NCBI GenBank assembly: GCA_964475415.1
Contig: CAYYWZ010000019.1
Coordinates: 1-56,247 of the forward strand
Direction of reading: 5' to 3'
From: CALCMJ01 sp964475415
GTDB lineage: Bacteria; Bacteroidota; Bacteroidia; Chitinophagales; Saprospiraceae
Length of the DNA stretch: 56,247 nt
The position numbers and the translations under genes are program-made. Position 1 is the first letter of the stretch. Every line of letters begins with the position of its first letter. Positions 46,278-55,820 of this stretch are shown one piece after another. Under the pieces are notes generated by a model that was given only the letters and a program-made list of their open reading frames with translations, made no database searches and had not been told where the DNA came from.

Positions 46278-47360
46278 ATGAGCCAAGAAGAAAGCTTGTT
46301 AGATATTGTTTCTATAGTCTACAGAAATAGAAAAAAAATCATCTACACTGCTCTAATAGCAGGCGTGTTGTCTGCTATCGTATCTCTTATGATGCCTAAT
46401 TATTATAAGTCCACTACTCTGTTCTATCCTGCAAGTACGGATATGGCAGATCCACTACCTGTAGGAACACTAAGTGATGACAGATATTATTACGGTACCG
46501 ATATGGATCTAGATAGATTGTTGTCAATAGCTAACTCATCAGAAATGTATGAATATCTGATAAACAAGTTTAATCTATATGAGCACTACGACATTAATCC
46601 TGACAGCAAAACTGGACCTAGTAAAGTAAGAATGAAAATTGCCAAATTATATAATGTCCAAAAATCAAAATTCGATGCTATAGAATTGTCCGTAGAAGAT
46701 CAGGATAGAGAGATGGCTAGCAACATGGCAAATGAAGCAAGAAACAAAATCGATGAACTCGCACAGGGCCTTATCAAGAATACTCAAAACAATTTACTGC
46801 AAAGCGTTAAGTCTAATGTCGTTGTCAAGGAGTTAGGTCTTACCGTACTAACTGATTCGCTTACGGCATTAAGAAATAGATACTCTATCTATAATCCATA
46901 CTCTCAGGGGGAAACATTCGGAGAGTTAGTTACCCTTACAGAGTCTAAACAAATAAATACCGCAGCTAAGCTAGAGGCTTTCCAGTCTAGAGATTCTATC
47001 CGTAAATATAAAGTTGTTCTTGCTGGTATACAGAAGGAGTTGATCGCGCTTAAAGAGAAGGCACTAAAGTTCAACAAAGGTTATGGCCTTGTACTGAGAC
47101 TAGAAGATGAACGTAACAAATATAATGAGCAACTGAGTTTTGACAAGGAAAGATTAAAGCAACTGAATGCCACATACAATGCACCGTTTGCTGCTATACA
47201 TCTTATACAGAAAGCAGAAGTTCCTTTGCTTAAGTCTCGTCCTAAAAGATCTATTCTTGTGATCGGTATAACTGCGATGGCAGGTATCCTCTCTATGCTC
47301 TGGGTCTTACTATTAAATCAGTTCAAAGTTAAGGATTGGAAAAGAGCCTTCAAGGATTAG
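46278..47360 (+). CDS. Wzz-like polysaccharide chain-length regulator
   Basis: The 360-residue protein has the Wzz layout: a short cytoplasmic N-terminus with LLDIVSIVYRNRKKIIYTAL, a first membrane segment (about 21-42), a long periplasmic coiled-coil-rich part (about 43-325; many charged heptads around 150-290), a Pro-containing boundary AEVPLLKSRPKRS, and a second membrane segment (about 327-348). It controls glycan chain length together with the polymerase. No tyrosine-kinase domain follows. It lies 32 bases after the flippase gene, and the next gene overlaps its end by 25 bases. Confidence 0.85.
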   Translation: MSQEESLLDIVSIVYRNRKKIIYTALIAGVLSAIVSLMMPNYYKSTTLFYPASTDMADPLPVGTLSDDRYYYGTDMDLDRLLSIANSSEMYEYLINKFNLYEHYDINPDSKTGPSKVRMKIAKLYNVQKSKFDAIELSVEDQDREMASNMANEARNKIDELAQGLIKNTQNNLLQSVKSNVVVKELGLTVLTDSLTALRNRYSIYNPYSQGETFGELVTLTESKQINTAAKLEAFQSRDSIRKYKVVLAGIQKELIALKEKALKFNKGYGLVLRLEDERNKYNEQLSFDKERLKQLNATYNAPFAAIHLIQKAEVPLLKSRPKRSILVIGITAMAGILSMLWVLLLNQFKVKDWKRAFKD

Positions 47361-48784
47361 GAATAGACAGAGATCAGTTCTTGTATTGGGCTTTTGCCTT
47401 ACTTATTATAGTAAGCAGTTTCTCCGCTATCTGGTTAGATCAAGTAGCTATACTTGCTATTCCGGTAGGAATAATTTTTCTAGCTACTATAGTTAACAAT
47501 TATAGACTGGTGTATTTGTTATTTTTTTTCTTGCTACCTTTTTCTATAGAGTATTCTTTGCCTGGTGGATTCGGGACAGACCTGCCTTCGGAACCGCTCA
47601 TGCTTTGTCTAAGTTTTCTTTTTATTCTATTGTTGGTGACAAGAATTACTACAACACCTGCAAAGATTCTTACGCATCCTATTTCTATAGTGGCAGTTGT
47701 TCATCTTTTATGGCTATACTTTATTTCCTTATTTTCAGTAGATCAGGTGGTTTCTTATAAATATACTCTGGCAAGAAGCTGGTATATTATTCCTTTCTAC
47801 TTTCTTAGTTTCTACATGATAGATAATAAGGATGTGGATAAGTCAAGAAATATATTCAAGTTACTATGGATAGGGCTCGCTATTGCGATTAGCTATGTTA
47901 TGATCCGACATGCTGCATTGGGATTCACCTTTAAGACCGTAAACGAATCGGTGAAACCCATCTTCAGAAATCATGTCAACTATGCTGCCATGATGGTTGT
48001 CTTCCTTCCTTTTCTTGTGTACCTTAGAAATGGCAGTAAGCATAAGTGGTTGTACTCTTTCAGTATATTGCTTCTTATAATGGCTATCTATCTTACCTAT
48101 ACTCGAGCGGCTCATTTGTGTGTCTTTATAGGTATAGGTGTCTTCTTTGTCATAAAGTATAAGTTGTCAAAATATGCAATAGGTCTAGCAGCTGTATTGA
48201 TCATTTTTATTTTTACTTTCTTGCGAGCTGATAATACTTATATGTATTATGAACCTGATTTTGAAAAAACAGTTACACATTATAAGTTTGACAACCTGCT
48301 AGAAGCAACTATTAAAATGCAAGATATTTCTACTGTTGAGCGTTTCTACCGATGGATAGCAGGCGTACATATGATCAATGCAAAACCGCTTACAGGATTT
48401 GGTCCAGGAACCTTCTATCCTCATTACAGACATTACACCGTAACCAGTTATAAAACCTATGTTAGTGACAACCCTGAAAAATCAGGGATGCATAACAACT
48501 ACCTACTTTCGTTTGTGGAGCAGGGAGTAATAGGGTTTATCATTATGTTATTCCTTTGTCTATTTCCTATCATATATGGAGAGATTGTCTACCACAGATT
48601 GTCTCCCGGCTGGCAAAAAAACCTAGTGATGGCCAGTGTAGTTAGTATCACCATCTGTTGTTGTTTGTTGCTGATGAATGAGTTATTAGAATCTGATAAG
48701 ATAGGCCCTTTGTTTTTTATTGCGCTATCTATAGTTGCTATTATGGATACAGGGGTAAGCTCTCTTGTTAAAGAAAACAAGTAG
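47336..48784 (+). CDS. O-antigen polymerase/ligase family membrane protein
   Basis: The 482-residue frame has about 10-12 membrane segments and the O-antigen ligase/polymerase (Wzy/WaaL) pattern: a large periplasmic loop (about 300-395) with GFGPGTFYPHYRHY and the SGMHNNYLLSFVEQGVIGF block. It would polymerise or ligate lipid-linked glycan. The first possible start is a TTG at 47336, overlapping the Wzz-like gene by 25 bases. No in-frame ATG exists before residue ~85, so a TTG (here or at residue 16) or another non-ATG codon must be used. Translation may be coupled to the upstream gene. Confidence 0.83.
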   Translation: MEKSLQGLGIDRDQFLYWAFALLIIVSSFSAIWLDQVAILAIPVGIIFLATIVNNYRLVYLLFFFLLPFSIEYSLPGGFGTDLPSEPLMLCLSFLFILLLVTRITTTPAKILTHPISIVAVVHLLWLYFISLFSVDQVVSYKYTLARSWYIIPFYFLSFYMIDNKDVDKSRNIFKLLWIGLAIAISYVMIRHAALGFTFKTVNESVKPIFRNHVNYAAMMVVFLPFLVYLRNGSKHKWLYSFSILLLIMAIYLTYTRAAHLCVFIGIGVFFVIKYKLSKYAIGLAAVLIIFIFTFLRADNTYMYYEPDFEKTVTHYKFDNLLEATIKMQDISTVERFYRWIAGVHMINAKPLTGFGPGTFYPHYRHYTVTSYKTYVSDNPEKSGMHNNYLLSFVEQGVIGFIIMLFLCLFPIIYGEIVYHRLSPGWQKNLVMASVVSITICCCLLLMNELLESDKIGPLFFIALSIVAIMDTGVSSLVKENK

Positions 48785-48827
48785 TTGTTATAGCTGTTAA
48801 ATAGCGGATAGCTTTAAGAATATTGTC

Positions 48828-49433
48828 TTACTTTTTTTCTCTTGCTCTCAAGACTGAAACAACATCTTCTATACCTTTACCCTTAGCTTCTAGTAGCACC
48901 ATCAGGTGAAAAAGTAGATCTGCAGATTCATTAAGAAAAAGATTGTCATTATTGTCTTTGGCTTCTATAACTGTTTCTACGGCTTCTTCTCCTACTTTCT
49001 GTGCGATCTTATTGATACCTTTTCTAAAAAGTTCGCTTACATAAGATTCTTCCGTCGGGTTTTCTTTTCTGTTTTTTATTATGCTCTGTAGATCTAATAA
49101 GAAAGATAATACTTGATCATTAGATTCATTCCAGCAGGTATCGGAACCTGTATGACAAGTAGGGCCCTTCGGTATAACTTGTAAAAGTAAACTATCATTA
49201 TCACAGTCCTGTTTTATACTTACTAGATCTAAAAAATTACCACTGGTTTCTCCCTTGGTCCATAAGGTGTTTCTAGATCTACTGAAAAAACATACCTGCT
49301 TTGTTGCTATTGTTTTCTCTAAGGATGCTTCATTCATGTAGGCTTGCATCAGTACTTTTCTTGTTCGGTAATCTTGAATGATCGCAGGTACTAACTTAGT
49401 AGTAGGGTCGTATTTTATTTCTTGTATATTCAT
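48828..49433 (-). CDS. hisIE: Bifunctional phosphoribosyl-AMP cyclohydrolase / phosphoribosyl-ATP pyrophosphatase
   Basis: This 201-residue fusion carries out the second and third steps of histidine synthesis. The N-terminal PRA-CH domain (about 1-110) has the metal motifs QDCDNDS and CHTGSDTCW. The C-terminal PRA-PH domain (about 115-201) has the SYVSELFRKGINKIAQKVGEEAVETVIEAK region, given here by its blocks SYVSELF and KVGEEAVETVIEA. It is the last gene of the operon, 10 bases after hisF. It converges on the O-antigen gene, with only 43 bases between, and I see no clear terminator there. Confidence 0.96.
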   Translation of the reverse strand: MNIQEIKYDPTTKLVPAIIQDYRTRKVLMQAYMNEASLEKTIATKQVCFFSRSRNTLWTKGETSGNFLDLVSIKQDCDNDSLLLQVIPKGPTCHTGSDTCWNESNDQVLSFLLDLQSIIKNRKENPTEESYVSELFRKGINKIAQKVGEEAVETVIEAKDNNDNLFLNESADLLFHLMVLLEAKGKGIEDVVSVLRAREKK

Positions 49434-49443
49434 ATTGTAAATG

Positions 49444-50199
49444 TTATAATCGTACCGGAATACCTTTTTCTGATAATTTGTTTTTTAGATTTTTAATTTC
49501 TATTTCTTTAAAATGAAATACACTAGCAGCTAATGCTGCATCAGCTTTTCCTTTTGTGAAAACTTCTATAAAGTCAGCTATTGCGCCTGCTCCTCCAGAG
49601 GCTATAAGTGGAAGACTGCAGGTCTCGGAAATCTGAGCTAATGTATCCCATGCGTAACCGTTCTTCTCTCCATCATTGTTCATCGAGGTAAATAGTATTT
49701 CCCCAGCTCCTCTTTCCTCTCCTCTTCTTATCCAATCAAAAAGTTCTAGGGAAGTCTCTATTTTCCCTCCGCTCAGGTAAACCTTCCACTGATCATTTTG
49801 CTTCTTGGCGTCTACAGCAAGTACTATGCATTGGCTACCGAAATAGGATGATAATTCATTTATGAGCTCGGGTTTTCTTATTGCAGCAGAATTTATAGCT
49901 ACCTTATCTGCGCCTGCGTCCAGAACCATTTTGACATCAGCAATAGATGCTATTCCTCCGCCTATGGTGAAAGGAATATTGATTTCTCTAGCAATAGCTC
50001 TGGCTAAGGATGCTAGCGTTTTTCTTTTCTCCTCTGTTGCTGTAATATCTAAGAAAACTAATTCATCCGCTCCGTGATCAGAATAGTACTTTGCAAGTTC
50101 TACTGGATCTCCTGCATCTCGCAGGTTTAGAAACTGAACCCCCTTTACTGTTCGACCATTTTTGATATCTAGGCAAGGAATTATTCTTTTAGTTAACAT
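49444..50199 (-). CDS. hisF: Imidazole glycerol phosphate synthase, cyclase subunit
   Basis: From the ATG at 50199 the protein is 251 residues, starting MLTKRIIPCLDIKNG; a longer frame adds twelve unconserved residues. This (beta/alpha)8 barrel joins PRFAR with ammonia to give IGP and AICAR. The catalytic Asp11 and Asp130 (LAVDAKK) are exactly at the positions known in the family, and the phosphate loops GGGIAS and ASGGAGA are present. The start overlaps the hisA stop by 11 bases. It forms a complex with HisH. Confidence 0.97.
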   Translation of the reverse strand: MLTKRIIPCLDIKNGRTVKGVQFLNLRDAGDPVELAKYYSDHGADELVFLDITATEEKRKTLASLARAIAREINIPFTIGGGIASIADVKMVLDAGADKVAINSAAIRKPELINELSSYFGSQCIVLAVDAKKQNDQWKVYLSGGKIETSLELFDWIRRGEERGAGEILFTSMNNDGEKNGYAWDTLAQISETCSLPLIASGGAGAIADFIEVFTKGKADAALAASVFHFKEIEIKNLKNKLSEKGIPVRL

Positions 50200-50908
50200 A
50201 GGCTGCAAGTTGTGTGAGTTTAATGTTGCCTTCATATAAGGCTTTTCCTATGATCGCGCCATATAGTCCCATCTTATGTAGCTCTCGTAATTCCTGTATA
50301 TTGTGAATACCTCCTGAAGCAATAAGCTTTAACTTAGGAAAGGACTTCATTACTTTTTTATAAAGGACTTTCGACGATCCTGCTAGCATACCATCTTTGC
50401 TAATATCCGTACAGATACAATATTGTATTCCTAATTTTGTATAATATTCGAGATATTCCATAAGGTCTATATCCGTTTTTTCTGTCCATCCATTCACTGC
50501 AATTCTTCCTTCCCATACATCTGCACCTAGAATGATTTTATCTGGACCATACTTGTTGATCCATGACTGGACAGTTTCTGGAGATTTAGCAGCTATGCTT
50601 CCTACAGTGATCTGCTGTGCTCCTGCTTCCAGTGCAAGTCTAACATCCTCTTCTGATTTTATCCCTCCTCCAAAATCTATTTGTAGCCCTGTAGCTAAAC
50701 AGATATTTCTAAGGACTTCTATATTGATAATCTTTTTGGATCTAGCACCATCGAGATCTACCAGATGTAAGTGCTTTATCCCAGCCTCTTCAAAAGACTT
50801 CGCCATATTAAGCGGATTTTCTGCATACTGGGTCTTATTGTTATAATCACCTTGTTGCAGTCTTACACAGGCGCCATCAATTATATCTATCGCAGGTATA
50901 ATAATCAT
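50189..50908 (-). CDS. hisA: ProFAR isomerase
   Basis: The start is set at the ATG at 50908, where MIIIPAIDIIDGACVRL begins; this ATG overlaps the hisH stop (ATGA). A longer frame to 51043 lies inside hisH and is not conserved. The 239-residue barrel carries out the fourth step, an Amadori isomerisation. It has the active-site Asp8 region, the GGGIKSEED phosphate loop and the C-terminal ASGGIHN and GKALYEG motifs. It is the sixth gene of the operon. Confidence 0.97.
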   Translation of the reverse strand: MIIIPAIDIIDGACVRLQQGDYNNKTQYAENPLNMAKSFEEAGIKHLHLVDLDGARSKKIINIEVLRNICLATGLQIDFGGGIKSEEDVRLALEAGAQQITVGSIAAKSPETVQSWINKYGPDKIILGADVWEGRIAVNGWTEKTDIDLMEYLEYYTKLGIQYCICTDISKDGMLAGSSKVLYKKVMKSFPKLKLIASGGIHNIQELRELHKMGLYGAIIGKALYEGNIKLTQLAAYVN

Positions 50909-51489
50909 AGTTCTATAAAGTTTTGTAAAAATAGAGCTCCTACTTCTCCACTTTTCTCTGGATGAAACTGACAAGCAAAAAAATTGTCCTTTTGTAAACT
51001 GGCAGAAAAACTCAAGCCATATTCCATCTTCGCTGTTGTACATCTATTGTTTTCTACATAATAACTATGCACACAATAGAAGTGCGCATCAGTCGATATA
51101 TTCTTAAACAGCTCACCTTTATGGGCCATAATATTATTCCACCCCATATGCGGAATCTTGAGTTGGTGTTTAAATTTTTTCACCTTAGTTGGAAATATAT
51201 CCAAGCCTTTCTGGTTACCTTCCTCCGTAGAAGAACACATCAGTTGCATGCCCAGACAGATCCCTAGAGTATCCTGACTTAGTGTGGGGATGAGTAAATC
51301 TAGACCTGTTTTCCTAAGGCTATTCATTGCTGTAGTGGCGTGACCTACTCCCGGAAAAATAAGCTTGTCTGCTTTTTGGATAACTTTTGTATCAGATGTA
51401 ATAACCACCTCTGCATCGAGTCTATCCAGGGCAAATTTCAAGGATTGTAAATTCCCCGCACCGTAATCTATAATTGCGACTCGTTTCAT
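50905..51489 (-). CDS. hisH: Imidazole glycerol phosphate synthase, glutamine amidotransferase subunit
   Basis: This 194-residue class I glutaminase supplies ammonia to HisF. The catalytic triad is Cys78 (GICLGMQ), His176 and Glu178 (FHPEKSG). The N-terminal VAIIDYGAGNLQS motif is present. The ATG overlaps the hisB stop as ATGA, and its own stop overlaps the hisA start in the same way, so translation is probably coupled along hisB-hisH-hisA. Confidence 0.97.
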   Translation of the reverse strand: MKRVAIIDYGAGNLQSLKFALDRLDAEVVITSDTKVIQKADKLIFPGVGHATTAMNSLRKTGLDLLIPTLSQDTLGICLGMQLMCSSTEEGNQKGLDIFPTKVKKFKHQLKIPHMGWNNIMAHKGELFKNISTDAHFYCVHSYYVENNRCTTAKMEYGLSFSASLQKDNFFACQFHPEKSGEVGALFLQNFIEL

Positions 51490-52595
51490 AATAGACCTTT
51501 AGTAGTTGGCAATACTAGATGCTTAGGATCTCTTCTTATCGCCATTTTAATCGCTTTTGCAAAAGCTTTAAAAATAGCTTCTATCTTGTGATGTTCGTTT
51601 TTTCCTTTTGCAATAATATTTAGATTACATTTTGCTCCATCAGAAAAAGATTTAAAAAAATGAAAAAACATCTCCGTAGGCATTTCCCCTATTTTTTCTC
51701 TTTTGAATTTTGCTTTCCATTCTATCCAGCTCCTTCCACCAAAATCTATTGCAAGCTGTGCTAGACAATCATCCATTGGCATGATATAACCATAGCGTTC
51801 CATTCCTATTTTATCTGATAAAGCTATTGAAAAAACCTCTCCTAAGGCTATCGCTGTATCCTCTATAGTATGATGCTCATCCACATGAAGGTCTCCCTTT
51901 ACTTTTATGTCTAGGTCTAATAATCCATGTCTTGCTATTTGCTCTAGCATATGATCAAAAAATGCAATGCCTGTATTTATGGCTGCTTTTCCCGAACCGT
52001 CTAAATCTAATCTAATTTGTATATCGGTTTCTTTGGTTTTTCTAGATAAGCTAGCAACCCTTCTTTCTAATCTTAAGAAATTATAAATCTCCTCCCAAGA
52101 GTTTGTATTCAATTTGCAGTAAGAATCAAGACCAGTATTTGATTCAGAATTATTAAGTAGTATACCTTTTGACCCAAGGTTTTTTGCCAGTTCTATATCA
52201 GACCATCTATCACCAATTACAAAGGATTTTTCTAAATCATAATCCTTTCTTCTATATCTTTCTAGCATTGCTGTTCCTGGTTTTCTAGTGGGCGCATTAT
52301 CTTCTGGTAAACTCTTATCTATATGCACTTCATCAAAATAGATTCCTTCATTCTCTAAGCCTTTTATCATTTTGTTATGGGCAGGCCAGAAAGTATCTTC
52401 TGGAAAAGAAGTAGTACCTAGTCCGTCCTGATTTGTAACCATAACTAATATATAGTCTAATTCCTCCGCTATCTTTCTTAAAAAGGTAAAAACCATCGGA
52501 TAAAATTCCAATTTTTCTAAACTATCTACTTGGTAGTCTTGCGGTGGTTCGACAATAAGTGTTCCATCTCGATCTATAAATAATACTTTTTTCAT
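51486..52595 (-). CDS. hisB: Bifunctional histidinol-phosphatase / imidazoleglycerol-phosphate dehydratase
   Basis: This 369-residue fusion has an N-terminal HAD phosphatase (about 1-170; nucleophile Asp8 and Asp10 in DRDGTL, GDRWSD near 128-133) and a C-terminal IGP dehydratase (about 178-369; EHHTIEDTAIALGE with His241-His242, and SDGAKCNL further on). It does steps six and eight. In E. coli HisB the phosphatase binds zinc through Cys93, His95, Cys101 and Cys103. Here the aligned residues are Asp93, Ser95, Ala101 and Thr103, so that site is absent. The start abuts the hisC stop with no gap. Confidence 0.97.
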   Translation of the reverse strand: MKKVLFIDRDGTLIVEPPQDYQVDSLEKLEFYPMVFTFLRKIAEELDYILVMVTNQDGLGTTSFPEDTFWPAHNKMIKGLENEGIYFDEVHIDKSLPEDNAPTRKPGTAMLERYRRKDYDLEKSFVIGDRWSDIELAKNLGSKGILLNNSESNTGLDSYCKLNTNSWEEIYNFLRLERRVASLSRKTKETDIQIRLDLDGSGKAAINTGIAFFDHMLEQIARHGLLDLDIKVKGDLHVDEHHTIEDTAIALGEVFSIALSDKIGMERYGYIMPMDDCLAQLAIDFGGRSWIEWKAKFKREKIGEMPTEMFFHFFKSFSDGAKCNLNIIAKGKNEHHKIEAIFKAFAKAIKMAIRRDPKHLVLPTTKGLL

Positions 52596-53618
52596 TTATT
52601 GAAATTTATGTAATGCTTCTATCAATATTTTATTTTCTTGTTCTGTTCCTATGGTAATTCGTAGACAATTCTCACAACCATACTGTGAAGATCTGTTTCT
52701 TACTATGATGCCCTGAGAAAGTAAAAATTTATATACGGTATTAGCCTCTTTACATTTTACCAATAAGAAGTTCGCCTCAGAAGGATATATGCTTTCTATA
52801 AAATCATATTGTCTTAATGCCGCCTTTAGTTTTTTCCTTTCTCTTATAGTTTCTGTTACCTGAGTGACATAATGCTTTTCTTCTAATAGAAGCAGCGCTT
52901 TTTCTTGAGATAGATTATTGATATTATAAGGCGGCTTGATTGTGTTTAGTACAGATATAATTTCTTCTGAGGCATAACACATTCCTACGCGTATACCAGC
53001 CATTCCATACGCCTTCGAAAGCGTTTGACATATTACTAAGTTACTATATTCTTCTAACAGACTGATACAAGATGATTGATCCGAAAAGTCTATATAGGCT
53101 TCGTCGATCACTACCATCAAGTCTTGAATATTTAGAAGCTCTTTTATATCATTAAGGTTGATACAATTTCCTGTAGGATTGTTAGGCGAACAGATAAATA
53201 CCATTTTGGTATTCTGATCGCAAGCATTAAATATACCTTGTAGATCTAGTTGGAAATTTTCTTGTAAGGCGATACGTCTGTTTTCTATATTGTTAAGCGA
53301 GGCAAGTACCCTATACATTCCATATGTAGGAGGCAAGGTAATAACATTATCTATGCCTGGATTGCAATAAGCCCTGAACAGAAGATCTATCACTTCATCA
53401 CTTCCATTGCCAAGGAATATTTTTTCTGGACTAATCTCTTTCAGTTGAGCTATTCGCTTTTTCAATTTAGTCTGGTTTGGGTCTGGATATCTATTTACCT
53501 TATTGTCATTTGGGTTTTCGTTAGCATCTAAGAATATCTTTGCTTCGCCCTTATACTCTGATCTTGCGGATGCATAAGGAACTAATTGTCTTATATTTTC
53601 TCTGAGTAGTTTGCGCAT
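52596..53618 (-). CDS. hisC: Histidinol-phosphate aminotransferase
   Basis: This 340-residue PLP enzyme of fold type I converts imidazole acetol phosphate to histidinol phosphate. PLP-Lys202 is in TLSKAYGMAGIR; Asn146 (SPNNPTG) and Asp172 (VIDEAYIDF) contact the cofactor; the C-terminal Arg block LRITIGT binds the substrate. It follows hisD by 6 bases. The length is normal for bacterial HisC. Confidence 0.96.
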   Translation of the reverse strand: MRKLLRENIRQLVPYASARSEYKGEAKIFLDANENPNDNKVNRYPDPNQTKLKKRIAQLKEISPEKIFLGNGSDEVIDLLFRAYCNPGIDNVITLPPTYGMYRVLASLNNIENRRIALQENFQLDLQGIFNACDQNTKMVFICSPNNPTGNCINLNDIKELLNIQDLMVVIDEAYIDFSDQSSCISLLEEYSNLVICQTLSKAYGMAGIRVGMCYASEEIISVLNTIKPPYNINNLSQEKALLLLEEKHYVTQVTETIRERKKLKAALRQYDFIESIYPSEANFLLVKCKEANTVYKFLLSQGIIVRNRSSQYGCENCLRITIGTEQENKILIEALHKFQ

Positions 53619-53624
53619 ATGTAA

Positions 53625-54908
53625 TTATTTTAAAGCATTTAATCGCAGACTTACTGCATTCTTATGCGCTTGCAAGCCTTCGGTCTCTGCCATTATTTCT
53701 ATTGTTGGTCCAAGCCCTTGTATACCCTTTGCTGTTATTTCTTGAAAGCTTATTTTCTTTATATAAGCATCTACATTTACACCACTATAGGCCTTAGAAA
53801 AACCATTAGTAGGTAAGGTATGGTTCGTACCGCTAGCATAGTCTCCCGCACTCTCTGGTGTATAGTTTCCAATAAAAACAGAACCAGCGTTTCTAACATG
53901 ATCTATAAAGTAGGATGTATCATTTACAGATATAATATAGTGCTCTGGAGCATACTCATTTACAAAATCTGCTGCTAACTCGTCATCTTCAAAAGATATA
54001 AATAAAGCAAACTCTAAAGCTTTGAGGGCAATCTCTTTTCTAGGAAGCTGCTGAACTTGTTGCGTAATCTCATTCCATATCTGCGGTATAAGCTTCTCCG
54101 AAAGTACGACACAGATCACTTGACTATCTTCTCCATGTTCTGCCTGAGATAGTAGATCTGCTGCGACAAAAGCAGGAATACATGTCTCATCAACTAATAC
54201 CAGTAACTCCGATGGACCAGCTGGCATATCTATAGCCACACCTTGTGTAAAAGCATACTCCTTTGCTGCTGTTACATACTGATTACCTGGTCCAAAAATC
54301 TTGTAGACAGATGTAATACTTTCTGTACCATATACCATCCCTGCTATAGCTTGTATACCACCACACCTAATAACGGAGGTAATTCCTAGCAAAGAGGCAA
54401 CGTACAAAATAGCAGGATGAACATTTCCATTAGAATCTGGAGGTGTACATAAAACTATATTGCTACAGCCTGCTATAACTGCTGGAATGCCTAGCATTAG
54501 AACTGTCGAGAATAATGGCGCTGTTCCTCCAGGAATATAAATGCCTACTTTTTCTATAGCTCTCGCTTCCTGCCAGCACACAACACCTGGTGATGTTTCT
54601 ATTTTTTCAGTGCCTAGCTTTTGGCTATTGTGGAATTTGTAAATATTATTATAGGCCTGATTAATTGCATTACGCAAATCTGTAGAAATCTCACTAGAGG
54701 CATTTTCTATTTCCTTCTGACTTACTTTTATGCGTCCTACATCTATTCCGTCGAACTGCTTAGTATATCTTCTAAGAGCTGTATCTCCCTCTAATTGTAC
54801 TGCAGAGAAAATCTCAGTAACAACCTGTTGCATATCCTCTTGGTTAGCCTGCGGTCTTACTCCTATTTGCTTCCAAGATTGTTTTTCTGGATTTATTATT
54901 GTTTTCAT
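53625..54908 (-). CDS. hisD: Histidinol dehydrogenase
   Basis: The 427-residue enzyme catalyses the last two oxidations of the pathway with NAD. Its signatures include the nucleotide region VGIYIPGGTAPLFSTVLML, AGPSELLVL, zinc/base residues in LLSQAEHGEDSQV, and APEHYIISV near residue 325. It lies 19 bases after hisG. Confidence 0.97.
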   Translation of the reverse strand: MKTIINPEKQSWKQIGVRPQANQEDMQQVVTEIFSAVQLEGDTALRRYTKQFDGIDVGRIKVSQKEIENASSEISTDLRNAINQAYNNIYKFHNSQKLGTEKIETSPGVVCWQEARAIEKVGIYIPGGTAPLFSTVLMLGIPAVIAGCSNIVLCTPPDSNGNVHPAILYVASLLGITSVIRCGGIQAIAGMVYGTESITSVYKIFGPGNQYVTAAKEYAFTQGVAIDMPAGPSELLVLVDETCIPAFVAADLLSQAEHGEDSQVICVVLSEKLIPQIWNEITQQVQQLPRKEIALKALEFALFISFEDDELAADFVNEYAPEHYIISVNDTSYFIDHVRNAGSVFIGNYTPESAGDYASGTNHTLPTNGFSKAYSGVNVDAYIKKISFQEITAKGIQGLGPTIEIMAETEGLQAHKNAVSLRLNALK

Positions 54909-54927
54909 TTTTATCTTTTTGTATAGT

Positions 54928-55785
54928 TTATAGGACCATTTTTTCTATTGGTACTATCAATATATCCTCTGCTCCTGCTTTTTTTAGTTGGTCTATTACT
55001 TGCCAAAACTTATTTTCCTCTATCACAGAATGTAGAGAAGACCAACCTGGTATAGACAAAGGAAGAACCGTAGCGCTTTTAAGAACTGGTAGAATAGAGC
55101 TTACTTGAGATATGTTTTCGTTAGGAACATTCATAAGTATATACTTAGAGGTTTTAGCTCTTAGAACAGCATTCATTCTGAACACCAACTGATCTAGTAT
55201 AGCTTGTTTCTCTAGTGATAATTCCATCGTAGCTGCCAAGCATGCTTCAGAGCTTAGTACTTGTTCCACTTCTTTAAGTCCGTTCTTAAACAAGGTGCTT
55301 CCTGAGCTAACAATATCACAAACAGCATCCGCAAGTCCTATGCTTGGTGCTATTTCCACTGAACCCGTTATGAGATGTATTTCCGCATCTATATTGTGTT
55401 CTTCTAGAAAACTTTGCAAAGTATAAGGATAAGAAGTCGCTATTTTTTTGTTGGTGAAATAGGATAAACCGGTATACAGTTCACTCTTAGGAATTGCTAG
55501 AGATACATTACATTTAGAAAAGCCTAATTTTAGAATCTGCTTATGTTGTTTTTGTTTTTCTAATAAGGTATTCTCTCCTATTATGGCAAGATCTACAATA
55601 CCACCTTCAAGATATTTGGGTATATCTGAATTTCTAAGATAGAAAAGCTCTATGGGAAAGTTTGTTGCTTTGGTCTTTAGCTGATCATTTCCGTTCTTAA
55701 TTGTAATGCCACATGATTGTAACAAAGACAGCGAATCTTCATTTAATCTTCCTGATTTCTGTATTGCAAGTTTGATTGTACTCAT
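54928..55785 (-). CDS. hisG: ATP phosphoribosyltransferase, long form
   Basis: This 285-residue enzyme makes PR-ATP, the first committed step of histidine synthesis. Being the long type, it has its own C-terminal regulatory ACT-like domain (about 215-285) for feedback by histidine and needs no HisZ. Core motifs include AIQKSGRLNEDS at the N-terminus and the PRPP region SVEIAPSIGLADAVCDIVSSG. It is the first structural gene of the operon. Its transcription is preceded by a His-rich leader peptide and terminator hairpin. Confidence 0.97.
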   Translation of the reverse strand: MSTIKLAIQKSGRLNEDSLSLLQSCGITIKNGNDQLKTKATNFPIELFYLRNSDIPKYLEGGIVDLAIIGENTLLEKQKQHKQILKLGFSKCNVSLAIPKSELYTGLSYFTNKKIATSYPYTLQSFLEEHNIDAEIHLITGSVEIAPSIGLADAVCDIVSSGSTLFKNGLKEVEQVLSSEACLAATMELSLEKQAILDQLVFRMNAVLRAKTSKYILMNVPNENISQVSSILPVLKSATVLPLSIPGWSSLHSVIEENKFWQVIDQLKKAGAEDILIVPIEKMVL

Positions 55786-55820
55786 TCTTTTTAATTATAG
55801 TCTGAGCATGCAAGACAAAA

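Noticed and set aside
50909..51043. The N-terminal extension of hisA (first 45 residues of the longer frame)
   Set aside because: It lies inside hisH and shows no similarity to HisA; the ATGA overlap at 50905-50908 gives a normal start.
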